From positions 1 to 64,000 of the forward strand of contig CAZEIM010000009.1 of assembly GCA_964512145.1 (NCBI GenBank): DNA of 64,000 nt, written 5' to 3'. The notes under the pieces were generated by a model. It did not search any database. It had not been told where the DNA came from and worked only from the letters and a program-made list of their open reading frames with translations. Positions 44,293-52,358 of this stretch are shown here, piece by piece; position 1 is the stretch's first letter; each line of letters opens with the position of its first letter. The DNA is from CAYOHR01 sp964512145. Lineage in GTDB: Bacteria; Bacteroidota; Bacteroidia; Flavobacteriales_G; JALEGO01. The translations under genes were made by a program, and so were the position numbers.

Positions 44293-45219
44293 ATGAATAC
44301 AGCAATTATAGATTTAGGAACCAATACATTTAATTTATTTATTGGCCGAGTTGAGCAAGGAAAAATAATATCCATTGTTCGTAAAACCATAGGTGTTAAA
44401 TTAGGAGAAGGAGGTATAGGTTATATATTAGATTCGGCAATAGAAAGAGCCATAAACGCATTAATTGAAATAAAAAAATATATTGAGTCAAATGAGTGTA
44501 ATAAAATAATTGCCATTGGTACCTCAGCTATACGCTCAGCTTCAAATAGAAATATTTTTTTAGAAAAAGTTGCGATGAATACAGGTATTGAAATACAAAT
44601 AATTGATGGCTTAAGAGAAGCAGAGTTAATTTTTAAAGGCACGTTGGTTTCTTTACCATATACATTGAACTACCCGAGTTTAATGTTAGACATTGGAGGG
44701 GGAAGCAATGAGTTTATAATTTTTATGGGGAACAAAATTATTTGGAAAGAAAGTTTTCCCCTAGGAGTAGCTCGAATAAAAGAAGGATTTGAATTTTCTA
44801 ACCCGATTTTGCCTAAAGAAATAGAAGCTATAGAAAATTATTTTAATCAAAAATTAACCCCCTTATGGGAAATAACTAAACAATATCCTATCCATCATTT
44901 AATTGGAGTAGCCGGATCGTTTGAATCATATGTTGAGTTAGTTGCTGAAGAATTTAATTGGGAAGAAAAGCCTGCCAATTATACTTGTATGGAATTGGAT
45001 GTAGAGCAAACTAAAATTGTTCACCAAAAACTTATTCAAACCACCTTTGAGGAAAGATTAAACATGAAAGGTTTATTAACATTAAGGGCAGATATGATGG
45101 TTATTTCAAGTGTTTTTATACAATTTATTATTCAAAAATTAATGATCCAAAAACTTTGGGTAAGTACTTATTCTCTTAGAGAGGGTGCCCTATTAGAATA
45201 TCATACCGTAAATTCTTAA
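44293..45219 (+). CDS. Ppx/GppA-type exopolyphosphatase
   Basis: 308 residues. ASKHA-fold phosphatase: IDLGTNTFNLFIGRVE, the IGTSAIRSASNRN segment, the catalytic-type IIDGLREAELIFKG, and the second phosphate loop MLDIGGGSNEFIIF. Short form without the C-terminal HD-like domain of E. coli Ppx. Releases phosphate from polyphosphate, or hydrolyses pppGpp. Its stop lies in the same TTAA as the convergent moxR stop. Confidence 0.9.
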   Translation: MNTAIIDLGTNTFNLFIGRVEQGKIISIVRKTIGVKLGEGGIGYILDSAIERAINALIEIKKYIESNECNKIIAIGTSAIRSASNRNIFLEKVAMNTGIEIQIIDGLREAELIFKGTLVSLPYTLNYPSLMLDIGGGSNEFIIFMGNKIIWKESFPLGVARIKEGFEFSNPILPKEIEAIENYFNQKLTPLWEITKQYPIHHLIGVAGSFESYVELVAEEFNWEEKPANYTCMELDVEQTKIVHQKLIQTTFEERLNMKGLLTLRADMMVISSVFIQFIIQKLMIQKLWVSTYSLREGALLEYHTVNS

Positions 45220-46187
45220 AATATTTCTTGTATTATACTTTCAACTGTTTTTCCATCTGCTTCAGCCTTGTAATTTTTAACTATTCTATGTCGAAGTACA
45301 GGTACTGCAATAGCTCTAACATCTTCAATATCTGGAGCATATTTTCCTTTTAACAATGCATGGCATTTAGCCCCCAAAACCAAATACTGAGAAGCCCTAG
45401 GTCCTGCGCCCCATGAAATATATTTTTTGATTACTTCAGGGGACGATTCGTTAATACGTGTTTTATGGGTTAATTCCACAGCATACTGAAGTACATTTGG
45501 TGTAATAGGAACTTTTCGAATAAGGTCTTGAAAAAACAGAATACTATCAGCATCTAAAATTGTATTCGCTTTAGAAACTTTGTTAGAAGTAGTATTTTCT
45601 ACTATTTGTAATTCTTCTTGTAAGGTTGGATAATCTAACCAAAGACTAAACATAAACCTATCTAATTGAGCTTCAGGCAAAGGATAAGTTCCTTCTTGCT
45701 CTATAGGATTTTGAGTAGCCAAAACAAAAAATGGATTAGGTAATGGAAATTTTTGACCAGAAACGGTTACAGTATGTTCTTGCATAGATTCTAGTAGAGC
45801 CGATTGGGTTTTAGGGGGTGTACGGTTAATCTCATCTGCTAATAATAAATTGGCAAAAATAGGACCCTTTATAAACACAAATTTTTTATGCTCATCTAGT
45901 ATTTCCGACCCTGTAATATCTGAGGGCATTAAATCGGGAGTAAATTGTATTCTACTAAAATGTAACCCTAATGCATCTGAAATGGTTTTTACAAGTAAGG
46001 TTTTAGCTAACCCAGGAACTCCAATAAGAAGACTATGACCGTTACAAAAAATACTGTTAATAATATTCAATACAATTTCTTCCTGCCCAACAATTACTTT
46101 TGCAATTTCTAATCGCAATTTTTTTGTTAATTCTACAAAAGAATCTGCTGCTTCTTTATCGGAAAGTGTTTTTAATTTTTCAATCAT
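45216..46187 (-). CDS. MoxR-family AAA+ ATPase
   Basis: 323 residues. Walker A in IGVPGLAKTLLVKTIS, Walker B LLADEINRTPPKTQSALLE, sensor 1 FFVLATQNPIEQEGTYPL, and a lid domain with WGAGPRASQYLVLGAKCHAL. MoxR ATPases act as chaperones for VWA-domain or DUF58 proteins; such partners usually follow directly, but here moxR is the last gene of a leftward operon and no DUF58 or VWA gene follows. The partner must be elsewhere. Confidence 0.92.
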   Translation of the reverse strand: MIEKLKTLSDKEAADSFVELTKKLRLEIAKVIVGQEEIVLNIINSIFCNGHSLLIGVPGLAKTLLVKTISDALGLHFSRIQFTPDLMPSDITGSEILDEHKKFVFIKGPIFANLLLADEINRTPPKTQSALLESMQEHTVTVSGQKFPLPNPFFVLATQNPIEQEGTYPLPEAQLDRFMFSLWLDYPTLQEELQIVENTTSNKVSKANTILDADSILFFQDLIRKVPITPNVLQYAVELTHKTRINESSPEVIKKYISWGAGPRASQYLVLGAKCHALLKGKYAPDIEDVRAIAVPVLRHRIVKNYKAEADGKTVESIIQEIF

Positions 46188-46193
46188 AGTTTG

Positions 46194-47549
46194 TTAATTT
46201 ACATTCCATTTGTTTCCAAATGTACATGTTTTATATTCAGGGATTATATTAACATAGGTAATAGGTATTTTTTTATTAATCCATTCATCTACAAGTTTTT
46301 TTTGTTTTTCTACCAAGGCCATTTCTTGAAACATTTGGTAGTCATCTTTTAAATTTGCAATGTGCGGATCTTTTTGTGCAATAAGCTTAACAATTCTGTA
46401 TGATTTTGAACCATCGGCTTCTTGAAAAAGCTGAGGTTCAGATATATCTCCGGGTTTCATTTTTTCAATTTGAAAAAATAATGAAGGGTCAATTTGCCCT
46501 AAAACTTCATAATCGAAATAAGAATAACCGGTTTGAGGATTCACTATTAAACCTCCATTAAATTTGGTTTCTTTATCATCTGAAAACTTTTCGGTAAATT
46601 TTTCAAAAGAAATACTGTCGCTAGACAATAATACATTACGTAGACTATCCAATATTTCCTTTGATTTAAGTAAAGCTGTAAAATCTGATTTTGGTTTAAC
46701 TAAAATATGTCTAAAATTCGCCTCTTCTCCTCTTTTTTCAATAAGTTGAATAATATGATATCCAAACTCTGTTTCAACTACTTCTGATACTTCTTTGGGA
46801 ATAAGTTTAAATGCAACGGCAGAAAATTCGGGTACAAGCATTTCTCTTCTCATAAACCCTAATTCTCCTCTCTTAGATGCTGAACCTTCGTCTTCGGAAT
46901 ATAATACTGCCAATACCCCAAAATCTTCTCCATTAATAATTCTTTTTCTATATTCCATTATTTTTTCTTTAGCCAACATTTTTTCTTGACTTGAAATAGC
47001 CGGTTTTTTAGTAATTTGTGCTAACTGAACCTGTGTATTAATATAAGGTAAACTATCTTTAGGAATAGAATTATAAAAACGTTTTACATCATTAGGTGTA
47101 ACTTTAACATCAGATGTAATTTTACCTTGAACATTTTGAGATAGCAATTGCTCTTTTATTACATCATGAAATTCATTTTTTATTTGAGTAATGGTTTTTC
47201 CATAAAATTTTTCCAAGCGCTCAATAGATCCCAGTTGATTTACAAAATAAGTTAGCCTTCTGTCCATTTCTTGTTGAATTTGTGCTTCCGGGATTTCAAC
47301 ACTATCTAATTCGGCTTGGTTTAATAATAATTTTTGATACAATAATTCTTCAAACAATAAGCAGTCTAAATTTCCTTGTACGGGATATCCTGAAGATATA
47401 TACTGTTGTTTTGAGCTTTCTATGTCAGATTTGAGAATTATGTTTTTTCCGACCATACCTACAATTTCATCTAAAACAAGATTTTGCGATGTACAATAAT
47501 CAGGCAAAACTATAAAAGCAAACAATAACAGAAACCAAGATTTATTCAT
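46194..47549 (-). CDS. surA: SurA-like periplasmic peptidyl-prolyl isomerase
   Basis: 451 residues. Signal peptide (KSWFLLLFAFIVLPDYCTSQ), SurA N-terminal chaperone domain (VLDEIVGMVGKNIILKSDIE), then two parvulin domains: the first with MEYRKRIINGEDFGVLAVLYSED style SEDEGSASKRGELGF and FGYHIIQLIEKRG, the second more divergent (FRHILVKPKSD, FSDDKETKFNGGLI). Helps fold outer-membrane barrel proteins. Overlaps the upstream gene by 8 bases. Confidence 0.88.
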   Translation of the reverse strand: MNKSWFLLLFAFIVLPDYCTSQNLVLDEIVGMVGKNIILKSDIESSKQQYISSGYPVQGNLDCLLFEELLYQKLLLNQAELDSVEIPEAQIQQEMDRRLTYFVNQLGSIERLEKFYGKTITQIKNEFHDVIKEQLLSQNVQGKITSDVKVTPNDVKRFYNSIPKDSLPYINTQVQLAQITKKPAISSQEKMLAKEKIMEYRKRIINGEDFGVLAVLYSEDEGSASKRGELGFMRREMLVPEFSAVAFKLIPKEVSEVVETEFGYHIIQLIEKRGEEANFRHILVKPKSDFTALLKSKEILDSLRNVLLSSDSISFEKFTEKFSDDKETKFNGGLIVNPQTGYSYFDYEVLGQIDPSLFFQIEKMKPGDISEPQLFQEADGSKSYRIVKLIAQKDPHIANLKDDYQMFQEMALVEKQKKLVDEWINKKIPITYVNIIPEYKTCTFGNKWNVN

Positions 47550-48393
47550 ACATTATTATCTCTTTATTTAATAAAGCATTTTCGAGTAATTCAGATCTAG
47601 TTTTGGATAAAAATTCGTATTTTCTTTTATTAAGCATCATTAATTTTAAACTTTCTTTAATATAGGACATAGGAGATATTTCTCCAACAAGCTTATACTC
47701 TAAGATGTTTAGTAAATATAAGTATTTTTCATCTTCCATTTCGATGTATTTATTTCTTTGTAAAAACACTTTTTGTTCAGCAATTCTACTTCCTAATGGT
47801 ATTTCAGCTAAAATATATTCTAGTTTTCTCCATTCATTTAAATCAATAAAATATTTTTCACACTCCAGTTTAGCCATGTCTTTAATAAAAATACTATCCT
47901 CTAAATTTCTGAGTTTATAACGTTGAATAAATTCTTTTTGTAAACTCGAATTTTTGGATATTTTTAGAAATAAAACCCTTGCAATATTCTCTTCTAAAAC
48001 AAAGTTTTCCTGCATAGACTGATAATATTCTTCTATTTGCTGATCATGGATTACTGTATCCATTTTTTGACTTATTAATGCGTCTTCATAGGCAAATAAT
48101 AGTAGAGAGTTTTTATAATCTTCTACTTTTTTAGATATATCGTCTTGCGTTTGATTATCGATATTGAATTTTGCTTTTTCTAAAATTATTTTTTTTTCAA
48201 CCCAAGTGTTAACGGCTGACTTAATAAACGTCAAGCTATCTTCTTTAGAGGCAAAGGCACTTATAAAATCCAACTGGGATAAATATAATTTATCTCCGTA
48301 TGCTTCCGCTAATAAAACATCACCTTCATCATGTTTTGGAAAGAACACATTACATGAAAAGAACAAAAAAATAATGTATTTACTATATTTCAA
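47542..48393 (-). CDS. SurA-like lipoprotein or secreted chaperone without an isomerase domain
   Basis: 283 residues. Possible lipobox in IIFLFFSCNVFF (Cys 14). The following sequence (LAEAYGDKLYLSQLDFISAF, AVNTWVEKKIILEKAKFNI, ENFVLEENIARVLFLKI) has the layout of SurA N-terminal chaperone helices, but no GELG or GYHII parvulin signature is present. It lies between two isomerase genes, 5 bases from one and overlapping the other. Probably a non-catalytic partner; this is inference. Confidence 0.65.
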   Translation of the reverse strand: MKYSKYIIFLFFSCNVFFPKHDEGDVLLAEAYGDKLYLSQLDFISAFASKEDSLTFIKSAVNTWVEKKIILEKAKFNIDNQTQDDISKKVEDYKNSLLLFAYEDALISQKMDTVIHDQQIEEYYQSMQENFVLEENIARVLFLKISKNSSLQKEFIQRYKLRNLEDSIFIKDMAKLECEKYFIDLNEWRKLEYILAEIPLGSRIAEQKVFLQRNKYIEMEDEKYLYLLNILEYKLVGEISPMSYIKESLKLMMLNKRKYEFLSKTRSELLENALLNKEIIMYE

Positions 48394-48398
48394 GCAGA

Positions 48399-50375
48399 TT
48401 ATTTTATCTCAGAAAGAACTTCTTTATTTATTTGCACTGTATATTTACTTCGTAAAGACTGAATCCATTCTTTTTCTAAATATGTTTGATAATCGGAAGT
48501 TATTAATCCTCGAGCTTCTTGTAATGTTTTATTGGTTGGCTGTAAAACATTTTCAATATATACCCAATGATACTTATTATTTAAAAGGACTAATTTCGAC
48601 AATCCTTTTTTCCATTCTATTTTATCTAATATTGGTTGTTCTCCAGTGGTATATGTGTTTTTTTCCAACGAAATATTTAGTTGAGAATTTGAATTAATAT
48701 TAGATACTATGTCTTGAGATGAAATTTTGTTTTTAATTCGTTGATTAATGAGTTTTTTAGTTTGTTTAGCAATTTCCTCATTTGCACAAGCATAAATTTC
48801 TGCCTGTACACGCATTGGCCACATGTAGTTAGATTTATTTTTTTCGTAAAATTGTTGTAAACCAATAGTATCATTTACTGCTTTTGACCAAACCTTTTTA
48901 TCCATTAAATCAAAAAGCAATATTCCATCGCGGTATTCTTTAGATAAAAGCTTATATTGCTCATATTTATGCTCAAGATTTTCTTCTTCAAATTTTATAA
49001 CTTTTTCATCCAAAAAACGTTGATAAATAGGTTTCAAAAATGCTTCAACCTGAGTTGGTTTATCTTGTTTTTTGCAAAATCTCTTTAAATATTTTGCAAA
49101 ATCTGCCTGAGTAAATTGAATTGTTTTTTTACTAAACTTATTGTCTGTTAACGTAAATAATGTAACATTTGAAGTTTCCAATTTTTCACCAACCCATACT
49201 CCATTAAAAAAATCATCATTTAACAAAGCAATAAAATCATTGTAAGATTTATTATTTTCATTTAAATTATATTCTTTTTTCAGTCTTGAAATTAAAGCAT
49301 CCTTGCTTTGATTATAACGACCATCTTTTTGAGCTCTTTGTTTAATATTATTTTTTTCTTCCGCGTATGAGCCTACTTTTCGTTTTTCTAATAATTTAAT
49401 AATATGCCAACCATAATTAGTTTTTACTGGTGCACTATAAGAACCAATTTCTTTTAAATTATACGCAGCTTCCTCAAAGTCGGGAACCATTCTGCCTGTT
49501 CCAAACCAAGGTAATTCACCGCCCTTTTGTGCAGAACCTTTATCATCAGAATACATTTGAGCCAATTTTTCAAATGATTCGCCAGCTTTTAACTTATCGT
49601 AAATTTCTCCAATTTTTGTTTGAGATGCTTTTTTTTGTTCATCGGTATCCGCTTCATTAGATTTAACCATAATATGAGCCACTCTCAACTCTCCTCTTGT
49701 TGGCCTTGTGTCCCATACTTTTACGATATGATACCCAAAATTAGTTCGAACAGGTTGAGAAATATCTCCAATTTTTGTTTTGTATGCAGCTTCTTCAAAA
49801 GGATATACCATTTGAAATGCTGTAAAAAAACCTAAATTTTCTGAAATTACATTCTCATCTTTAACACGATGAATTTCTGCCTGTATTTTTTTAAAATCTT
49901 CCCCTTTAATCATTCTGTTTCTATATTCCATAACTCTGTTATACGCTCTTAAAGTGTCTACAGGATTTGCATTGGGTGCTAATTTTACTAATATATGACT
50001 TGCACTTATTTCTTGGGTTAAACGGTTGTAAGCTTCTTTAATAATTGCTTCCCCAACTGCTGTATCTACAAGATATGGTTGAGCTAACTGAATTTTATAT
50101 CCAGCTAATTCTTCTTTAAATTTTTTGCTGGTATCTAAACCCATTTCTTCAGCTTCTTTAACTTTTAGTTTATAGTTGATAAATAACTCAAGATACTCTT
50201 CAAGTGATTTGTGTTCTGCAGTAGGAACAGCATTATTTTTATTGTAAATATTTTTAAATTCGGAGAGATATATTTTTTCGTTATGAATAGTCATAAGCAC
50301 TTTATCATTAGATAATTGTGCAAAAACCCCTTGAGTAAATAAGAAAATAGATAAAATGACTTTTACTTTCTTCAT
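48399..50375 (-). CDS. Peptidyl-prolyl isomerase with two parvulin domains (PpiC/PrsA-like)
   Basis: 658 residues. Signal peptide (KVKVILSIFLFTQGVFAQ), a SurA/PrsA-type helical domain, then two full parvulin domains back to back: ISASHILVKLAPNA to FGYHIVKVWDTR, and LRVAHIMVKSNEAD to YGWHIIKLLEKRK, with KGGELPWFGTGRMV in the second. The C-terminal 300 residues are lysine-rich and unassigned. First gene of an operon ppi - chaperone - surA - moxR. Likely outer-membrane protein folding in the periplasm. Confidence 0.88.
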   Translation of the reverse strand: MKKVKVILSIFLFTQGVFAQLSNDKVLMTIHNEKIYLSEFKNIYNKNNAVPTAEHKSLEEYLELFINYKLKVKEAEEMGLDTSKKFKEELAGYKIQLAQPYLVDTAVGEAIIKEAYNRLTQEISASHILVKLAPNANPVDTLRAYNRVMEYRNRMIKGEDFKKIQAEIHRVKDENVISENLGFFTAFQMVYPFEEAAYKTKIGDISQPVRTNFGYHIVKVWDTRPTRGELRVAHIMVKSNEADTDEQKKASQTKIGEIYDKLKAGESFEKLAQMYSDDKGSAQKGGELPWFGTGRMVPDFEEAAYNLKEIGSYSAPVKTNYGWHIIKLLEKRKVGSYAEEKNNIKQRAQKDGRYNQSKDALISRLKKEYNLNENNKSYNDFIALLNDDFFNGVWVGEKLETSNVTLFTLTDNKFSKKTIQFTQADFAKYLKRFCKKQDKPTQVEAFLKPIYQRFLDEKVIKFEEENLEHKYEQYKLLSKEYRDGILLFDLMDKKVWSKAVNDTIGLQQFYEKNKSNYMWPMRVQAEIYACANEEIAKQTKKLINQRIKNKISSQDIVSNINSNSQLNISLEKNTYTTGEQPILDKIEWKKGLSKLVLLNNKYHWVYIENVLQPTNKTLQEARGLITSDYQTYLEKEWIQSLRSKYTVQINKEVLSEIK

Positions 50376-50398
50376 GATTATTAATTTTTTAGAATGGG

Positions 50399-50406
50399 CA
50401 AAAATA
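50399..50406 (-). promoter_or_regulatory. Promoter -7 element (TAttTTTG) of the SurA-type operon
   Basis: Read leftward, exact TAnnTTTG, 23 bases before the ATG of the first isomerase gene. No clear -33 TTG. Confidence 0.5.
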
Positions 50407-50508
50407 CAAAAAGTATTGTTTATACTACCCTATTTTTGAATAAAAGAATAATCAGTTTATTCTCAAAAAAACTAAATAAAAAAATTGTGAGATTTATTGA
50501 AAAATAAA

Positions 50509-51981
50509 TCATATCCCCCATTGACTACTATAGTTTGGAGCTTCCCTTGTAACGGCAACTCCATGAGGATGGCTTTCTCTAATTCCTGAATTTGTAATTT
50601 TAATAAACTTAGCTTTTTGTAATTGTGATATATTTTTAGCTCCACAGTATCCCATTCCTGCTCTTAATCCTCCTATCATTTGATACATTACTTCAGCTAA
50701 ACTTCCTTTAAATGGAACCCTGCCTGAAATTCCTTCTGGAACTAATTTCTTAACATCTTCCTCCGCATCTTGAAAATATCGGTCTTTTGAGCCTGACTGC
50801 ATGGCTTCTAATGACCCCATTCCCCTGTATGTTTTAAATTTTCGACCTTCATAAATTATAGTTTCACCTGGTGATTCCTCCACTCCAGCAAATAATGAGC
50901 CCAACATAACTGTGCTTGCTCCAGCTGCAATAGCTTTAACAATATCTCCGGTAAACCTTATTCCACCATCGGCTATTACAGGAATCGAAGAACCCTTTAA
51001 AGCCTCAGAAACACTCATTACAGCAGTTAATTGTGGCACGCCAACACCTGCGATTATTCTTGTTGTACAAATAGATCCAGGACCTATTCCTACTTTTACA
51101 GCATCCGCTCCTGCATCCACTAAAAATTTCGCAGCATCTGCTGTAGCAATATTCCCAACAACAATATCAATATGTTTGTATTGTTTTTTAATTTTTTTTA
51201 AAAATTGAACTACCCCTTTAGAATGTCCGTGAGCAGTATCTATTACTATAGCATCAACATTTGCTTGAACTAATGCCTTAACACGTTCTTCAGAATCGCT
51301 GGTTATTCCTACTGCGGCAGCAACCCTTAATCGACCTAAATCATCTTTGCATGAATTTGGACTCACTTTAATTTTAATAATATCCTTATAGGTAATTAAA
51401 CCAATAAGTTTATTTTTACTATCAACTACCGGAAGTTTTTCAATTTTATGTTTTTGTAAAATTTCTTCGGCTTTTACCAAATCGGTACCCGGATTAGTTG
51501 TAATAATATTTTTTTGTGTCATTACATCCTTTACCGATCTTTTATAATCTTTTTCAAATCGTAAATCTCGATTGGTAACAATTCCTGTTAAATTTCCTTT
51601 AGTATCAACAACCGGAATTCCTCCGATGGAGTTTTCTTTCATTAACTGTAATGCGTCTGCTACAGTACTTGATTCTGTGAGAATAATAGGATCCTGAATC
51701 ATACCACTTTGAGATCTTTTTACTTTTCGTACATGAGTTGCTTGTTGCTCAATACTCATATTTTTATGTAAAACTCCTATCCCCCCCTGACGAGCAATAG
51801 CAATAGCTAAATCAGACTCAGTAACTGTATCCATAGCTGCTGAAACAATAGGGGTGTTAATTTGTATGTTTTTAGTAAAACTTGAAGTAATCACAACATC
51901 TCTAGGTAATACTTCAGAATAAGCTGGCAGCAAGAGAACATCATCGTATGTTAGTCCTTCGATAAAAATTTTGTCTTTCAT
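50509..51981 (-). CDS. guaB: IMP dehydrogenase
   Basis: 490 residues. NAD-dependent oxidation of IMP to XMP, the first committed step to GMP. The TIM-barrel core is split by two CBS domains (residues ~95-205). The catalytic cysteine lies in GPGSICTTRII; DGGIRFTGDIVKAIAAGAS, YRGMGSLEAM and the flap region with EGISGRVPFKG are all present. The start codon is only 16 bases after a strong hairpin terminator, and I see no consensus promoter in between. Confidence 0.97.
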   Translation of the reverse strand: MKDKIFIEGLTYDDVLLLPAYSEVLPRDVVITSSFTKNIQINTPIVSAAMDTVTESDLAIAIARQGGIGVLHKNMSIEQQATHVRKVKRSQSGMIQDPIILTESSTVADALQLMKENSIGGIPVVDTKGNLTGIVTNRDLRFEKDYKRSVKDVMTQKNIITTNPGTDLVKAEEILQKHKIEKLPVVDSKNKLIGLITYKDIIKIKVSPNSCKDDLGRLRVAAAVGITSDSEERVKALVQANVDAIVIDTAHGHSKGVVQFLKKIKKQYKHIDIVVGNIATADAAKFLVDAGADAVKVGIGPGSICTTRIIAGVGVPQLTAVMSVSEALKGSSIPVIADGGIRFTGDIVKAIAAGASTVMLGSLFAGVEESPGETIIYEGRKFKTYRGMGSLEAMQSGSKDRYFQDAEEDVKKLVPEGISGRVPFKGSLAEVMYQMIGGLRAGMGYCGAKNISQLQKAKFIKITNSGIRESHPHGVAVTREAPNYSSQWGI

Positions 51982-51997
51982 AATTTATTAAATAAAA

Positions 51998-52023
51998 AAA
52001 GCCTCTCTAAACAGAGAGGCTTT
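51998..52023 (-). terminator. Intrinsic terminator after the rpoBC-DUF3467 operon
   Basis: Perfect 11-bp stem (arms 51998-52008 and 52013-52023, AAAGCCTCTCT pairing with its complement) with a 4-base loop. Read leftward it is followed by a run of T. It starts 3 bases after the DUF3467 stop and ends 16 bases before guaB. Confidence 0.85.
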
Positions 52024-52026
52024 ATG

Positions 52027-52347
52027 TTATGCTTGTGCTGTTGGTCCTCCAAAATGCATGGGGATTGGCGTTGCGTGATCCGTATCTTTAATAGCGCCAA
52101 AAGCAGACTCATACTTTTGAATATTTTCACTTAATGCTCTAAGTAACCTTTTTGCATGTTGTGGTGTAATTAATATTCGGGATTTAACTTTCGCTTTAGG
52201 TATGCCTGGCATAATTTTAATAAAGTCAATAACAAACTCAGAATGAGAATGAGATAAAATAGCCAAGTTTGAATATACACCTTCTGCTACTTCTTCAGAC
52301 AATTCTATATTTAATTGGTTTGTATTATCTTTATTATTTTCTTCCAT
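52027..52347 (-). CDS. DUF3467 family protein
   Basis: 106 residues. DUF3467 (NIELSEEVAEGVYSNLAILS, HSEFVIDFIKIMPG, LITPQHAKRLLRALSENIQKYE). In Bacteroidota this small gene commonly follows rpoC, as here, with an 11-base gap. Function unknown; association with RNA polymerase is inferred from position only. Confidence 0.9.
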   Translation of the reverse strand: MEENNKDNTNQLNIELSEEVAEGVYSNLAILSHSHSEFVIDFIKIMPGIPKAKVKSRILITPQHAKRLLRALSENIQKYESAFGAIKDTDHATPIPMHFGGPTAQA

Positions 52348-52358
52348 TATATCTATTA

